From Candidatus Aegiribacteria sp. (GTDB lineage Bacteria > Fermentibacterota > Fermentibacteria > Fermentibacterales > JCC-6), in the NCBI GenBank assembly GCA_030638185.1, contig DAOWFD010000278.1, positions 1 through 8,152 on the forward strand: a DNA stretch of 8,152 bases, written 5' to 3'. Below the pieces are notes generated by a model that was not told the origin of the DNA, searched no databases, and saw only the letters and a program-made list of their open reading frames with translations. Shown here in pieces: positions 6,501-8,152 of the stretch. Position 1 is the stretch's first letter; every line of letters starts with the position of its first letter. A program made the position numbers and the translations under genes.

Positions 6501-7122
6501 TGCCAGCGAAGTAGGAGGCGATTACTACGATTTCTTTCATCTACCTGACCGTAACCTTGGACTGGCAGTGGCCGATGTGGCCGGGAAAGGTATCCCGGCG
6601 GCACTTACTATGGCGGGGCTTAAGGGTAACCTTGTAGCCTACGTGCAGAGTATCTATTCCATCAGCGAGATAATTCAGAAGGTTAATGAATCCTCCGTTC
6701 TGGGTGAGGGGGATCCCATAATGACCGGTCTATTCTACGGTGTGCTGGATCTTGACTCGGGTAAGCTTACATATGTTAACGCAGGTCATAATCCTCCGCT
6801 TCTTGTAAAGAGGGAAGGGGAATCCCACTGGCTTGACAAGGGCGGGCTTATAATGGGTCTTTCGACCCAGGCAAGGTATGAGCACGGAACAGTGGAACTT
6901 GAATCGGGGGATGTACTTATCCTCTACACCGACGGACTTACAGAGGCCATGGATTCGTCAGGTTTCGAATTCGGGACAGAGAGGCTTTACGAGGTGGTCC
7001 TGGAAAACCGTGACCTCTCCGCGAACCAGATCTCCAGCGGGATACTGGATGCTGTTAACTCATATTCGAAAGGCTCTCCTCAGGGGGATGACCAGACCCT
7101 TGTGGTTCTGAAATACAGATGA
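3511..7122 (+). CDS. STAND-like NTPase / HEAT-repeat / SpoIIE-type PP2C phosphatase fusion
   Basis: Multidomain 1203-residue protein, predicted cytoplasmic (no membrane helices or signal peptide seen). Residues 1-125: small alpha/beta domain with strand-like DALLLVING (50-58) and VPIAGICFM (76-84), family not identified. Residues about 150-400: P-loop NTPase with Walker A SGSLGAGKTT (172-181), Walker B AVFLDID (221-227) and a sensor-1-like strand LILATSS (258-264), then a helical/winged-helix-like stretch ending VYITVSDSVRMWAID. This layout is most like the novel STAND (nSTAND3-type) NTPases. Residues about 400-950: helical repeats punctuated by D/S-x-VR signatures at 418-422, 487-489, 520-523, 552-555, 788-791, 822-824, 855-858, 889-892 and 925-927, as in HEAT repeats. 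Residues about 965-1203: RsbU/SpoIIE PP2C domain with helix ELNMARKIQLDLLP, then EVGGDYYDF (Asp1004), VADVAGKG (Asp1022), NAGHNPP, LYTDGLTEA (Asp1141) and GDDQT (Asp1193/1194). All metal-binding aspartates are present, so it is predicted active. It most likely dephosphorylates the STAS protein two genes upstream. The GTG at 3511 is the only plausible start after the HATPase stop; its Shine-Dalgarno is weak. Confidence 0.9.
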   Translation: MNSFTLSVVFENRELSGGIRDILITDAELLIPPGWADEIQISRSDIPTPDALLLVINGPLSPKLRNIYYNCFRHAVPIAGICFMKEPEDDNAVQDLVECSLCWTFSSANEGRELLRNQVQSWLRSLNRESFPFPEGSELLQSYGDIDVLSVDLDSLEKARKVITRNGFVCLSGSLGAGKTTIARKLLVEASLDNLNPIEIITRDLYFREVVQLLTGPEDCAVFLDIDTLRRMVDIYPSRLWSSVISLMTRATESRHRLILATSSPEIAEVFDSYNDSHIRLPEPSKDRKWRLDQGREALRWFRRLPALEKAELLLLAAFDPVVAEAVFKRVLFRFLDRLIVQENKRFPLKEELEELYSRSLAARGAYPFRRICGSGEVYITVSDSVRMWAIDKGIRELLEKDAPVIRAFADTLFGSEEPGVRRAGYFLAGFYKSLSDEVKAKLLLHIASETSVVLIDVLNTLLSSADHSDESIISMYRIMMSKGDTEVRMAVAGTLGRQWVIELPAFRDLVNAAVTDPESRVRGQFIQNLTMWGMSEKCEKIYRDFLEDNSYEVRQGLMLYIGSKFPALETREFDVLNEVLEEGDPGLMTTLIMGLLDRKLEEFNQEFNDLLWVLMDRLPSGGKGRLAWRIGARLRFFSSEIRKSIRTDLAEEDILQVTRCMLMNYSSLDHEEKENLWELIHERIAFSRAFASMVLRYYTIMNTEIRRNLLKEVLISDHYEGREALSQLICLGRTDLIEASVELIAGILKTGEFEKRSGLPFFVLWNSSDLGDSVSDFITEFIHDSSSSVRKSLLNSIRSLGIRTDMAFDALRQLALDEKRAVRAAAALALGEYEGNQPDDLDPILKELLDDEDSYVRLSALSGLLNNVSIPAGKLLPVVISAFDDSASDVRLEIVKGLRSHPELYAIPDIDVKLADMFTDPDRNVRMEVIRLVIETPELLTSDIIRNRMPDILLNRFSGGHAIAEELNMARKIQLDLLPDSPPNLEGYDIEIFYRPASEVGGDYYDFFHLPDRNLGLAVADVAGKGIPAALTMAGLKGNLVAYVQSIYSISEIIQKVNESSVLGEGDPIMTGLFYGVLDLDSGKLTYVNAGHNPPLLVKREGESHWLDKGGLIMGLSTQARYEHGTVELESGDVLILYTDGLTEAMDSSGFEFGTERLYEVVLENRDLSANQISSGILDAVNSYSKGSPQGDDQTLVVLKYR

Positions 7123-7889
7123 ACAACCTTCTGTTTATGCTTTCCGATTTCGGAACTTCTGACACCTATGTCGCCCAGATGAAGGCGGTGATATTGTCAG
7201 AGTGCTCCGGGAGTGCCGCAATCGTCGATCTGACACATGATGTAAAGGCGGGTTCAGTCAGCGAAGGCGCTTTTCATCTCTTCGTTTCCCTTAAATCTAT
7301 CCCGGCGGGTTCTGTAGTGGTGGCAGTGATCGATCCCGGGGTGGGAACTGCCCGCAGAGGGGTGGTCTGCGAAGTGGAGGGTGCTTTCTTTGTCGGGCCG
7401 GATAACGGTCTTTTCGGACTTCTGCCCATAACCAGATCCTGGAAACTTCCAGATCCGCAGACAGGATCCAGCAGCACATTCCACGGAAGGGATGTTTTCG
7501 CCGCGGCCGGAGCCAGACTCGTAGTCGATCCCGGGTGGGTGGATTTCCTGGAACCGATTGAGAATGAGGATCTCGTTCCATCTGCAATTGAGATGCCGAT
7601 GCTGGAGGACGGCGGGCTGAAGGTAACGGTCGCCCATATAGACATATTCGGTAATATCGTTCTCTGGTTACCCCCATCCAGCGCATTTCATCCCGTCGAG
7701 CTTCAGCTCCCCAATGGCAGGATTGAACCTGTCACAGAGGTTAAAACCTACGCTGAACATACCGATGTTCTCTTCCTTCAGGGCAGCCAGGGTCTTATGG
7801 AAATCGCTGTCAGCTGCGGAAGTGCATCTGAACTTCTCGGCCTTTGCACCGGTGACAGGATTCTACTTATTAAGGAACGTAATAGATGA
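7119..7889 (+). CDS. SAM hydrolase, DUF62 family (S-adenosyl-L-methionine hydroxide adenosyltransferase)
   Basis: Predicted cytoplasmic enzyme splitting S-adenosylmethionine into adenosine and methionine using hydroxide/water; the family is related to fluorinase and chlorinase (SAM halogenases). The N-terminal domain has the signature start LSDFGTSDTYVAQMKAV (8-24), VDLTHDV (36-42), VIDPGVGTARR (70-80), FVGPDNGLF (91-99) and TFHGRDVFA (120-128). Asp72, Arg79 and His122 correspond to the Asp-Arg-His triad that marks the hydroxide-using enzymes and is absent from true halogenases, so hydrolase rather than halogenase is favoured. The C-terminal domain contains AHIDIFGNIVL, typical of the family's beta-barrel part. 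The length (256 residues) is normal. The ATG overlaps the phosphatase stop (ATGA), implying translational coupling. Why SAM cleavage would be tied to a partner-switching operon is unknown; it may be simple operon packing. Confidence 0.93.
   Translation: MNNLLFMLSDFGTSDTYVAQMKAVILSECSGSAAIVDLTHDVKAGSVSEGAFHLFVSLKSIPAGSVVVAVIDPGVGTARRGVVCEVEGAFFVGPDNGLFGLLPITRSWKLPDPQTGSSSTFHGRDVFAAAGARLVVDPGWVDFLEPIENEDLVPSAIEMPMLEDGGLKVTVAHIDIFGNIVLWLPPSSAFHPVELQLPNGRIEPVTEVKTYAEHTDVLFLQGSQGLMEIAVSCGSASELLGLCTGDRILLIKERNR
7872..7876 (+). promoter_or_regulatory. Shine-Dalgarno AAGGA before the GH57 gene
   Basis: AAGGA at 7872-7876, inside the end of the SAM hydrolase gene, is 9 nt before ATG 7886. It supports that start and indicates independent ribosome entry in addition to the ATGA coupling. 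Confidence 0.5.
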
Positions 7890-8152
7890 AGTACGTAAGT
7901 TTGCTGCTGCACATGTATCAACCTCCGACTCAGGATATGTCTTTAGTGGCGAAAATCGACGGAGAATGCTATACCCCCCTTGCCGGATTGCTGGCCAGAT
8001 CGGGAGCCAGAGTAGCGGTAAACATCAATTATTCCCTGACCGAGCAGCTGAAAAAAATGGGATCGGAATCCCTTGATCATTTTGCTTCTGCTGCGAATCT
8101 GGAATTCACCGACTCGGGAGCTTACCATCCCATATTTCCTCTGATAAGCGAG
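7886..8152 (+). CDS. Glycoside hydrolase family 57 protein (3' partial)
   Basis: The frame from ATG 7886 is open to the window end, giving 89 residues with no stop. The translation opens SLLLHMYQPPTQD (5-17), like the first conserved region of GH57 enzymes (strand, then H-x-[HY]-QP). It continues with ECYTPLAGLL (27-36), VAVNINYSL (43-51) and EFTDSGAYHPIFPLI (73-87), where the T/D-S-G-x-YHPI-P-L pattern matches GH57 proteins of the alpha-amylase/4-alpha-glucanotransferase type. The catalytic nucleophile and acid lie beyond the window, so the activity (amylase, transferase, branching enzyme or other) cannot be told. GH57 members act on alpha-glucans such as glycogen or maltodextrin, usually in the cytoplasm; no signal peptide is seen here. 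ATGA overlap with the SAM hydrolase gene places it in the same operon. Confidence 0.82.
   Translation, partial: MKYVSLLLHMYQPPTQDMSLVAKIDGECYTPLAGLLARSGARVAVNINYSLTEQLKKMGSESLDHFASAANLEFTDSGAYHPIFPLISE

Noticed and set aside
7274..7686. Three overlapping minus-strand frames of 120-130 codons
   Set aside because: All antisense to the SAM hydrolase gene; the open frames on several registers reflect codon composition rather than genes.
7119..7889. Possible SAM-dependent halogenase (fluorinase/chlorinase)
   Set aside because: The Asp-Arg-His residues characteristic of hydroxide-using DUF62 enzymes are all present, so halogenation is unlikely.
7714..8076. 120-codon plus-strand frame across the SAM hydrolase/GH57 junction
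   Set aside because: Overlaps two genes with clear family motifs in other frames, and its translation shows no family signature.
1..8152. Defence island, prophage, transposon, CRISPR or tRNA content
   Set aside because: No integrase, transposase, direct-repeat array, terminal inverted repeat or tRNA-like cloverleaf was noticed; composition looks uniform across the window.

Overview
The window is a densely packed stretch of bacterial chromosome with moderate GC. All recognisable genes are on the + strand, most gene junctions overlap by 1-4 bases (TGATG, TTGA, ATGA), and several starts are GTG or TTG. There is no sign of mobile elements, phage, CRISPR or RNA genes. The gene mix is a membrane polyferredoxin, a TlpA-like thioredoxin, a GT2 glycosyltransferase, STAS/HATPase/PP2C partner switching, a SAM hydrolase and a GH57 enzyme. 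It suggests an anaerobic or microaerophilic bacterium, perhaps from a little-cultured lineage such as the FCB-affiliated candidate phyla. That placement is a guess from gene content, not from a marker gene.

Layout. (A) Positions 3-1633 hold a NapH/CcoG-like membrane iron-sulfur protein, cut at its 5' side by the window edge, overlapping a membrane-anchored TlpA-type thioredoxin with a WCTPC active site. Together they look like a small redox module. (B) Positions 1630-2640 encode a GT2 glycosyltransferase with a C-terminal Rossmann-like domain, translationally coupled to the thioredoxin gene. (C) A 96-bp gap follows, the only intergenic space of note, and contains a good sigma70-like promoter candidate (TTGTCA-16 bp-TATATT). 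(D) Positions 2737-7122 form a three-gene partner-switching cassette: a STAS anti-anti-sigma-type switch protein, a short HATPase anti-sigma/serine-kinase protein, and a giant 1203-residue protein. The giant protein joins an unassigned N-terminal alpha/beta domain, a STAND-like P-loop NTPase, a long HEAT-repeat array and a C-terminal SpoIIE/RsbU-type PP2C phosphatase. (E) Positions 7119-7889 encode a SAM hydrolase (DUF62 family, S-adenosyl-L-methionine hydroxide adenosyltransferase), coupled by ATGA to the phosphatase. (F) Positions 7886-8152 hold the first 89 codons of a glycoside hydrolase family 57 protein, cut by the window end.

Working model (inference). The giant protein senses a signal through its NTPase and HEAT regions and controls its phosphatase domain. 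The phosphatase dephosphorylates the STAS protein, which then sequesters the HATPase and frees an unidentified target. No sigma factor is encoded here, so the output is unknown. The most interesting item is the fusion of a STAND-like NTPase plus HEAT scaffold to a PP2C phosphatase: conflict-type sensor architecture apparently wired into a partner-switching output.
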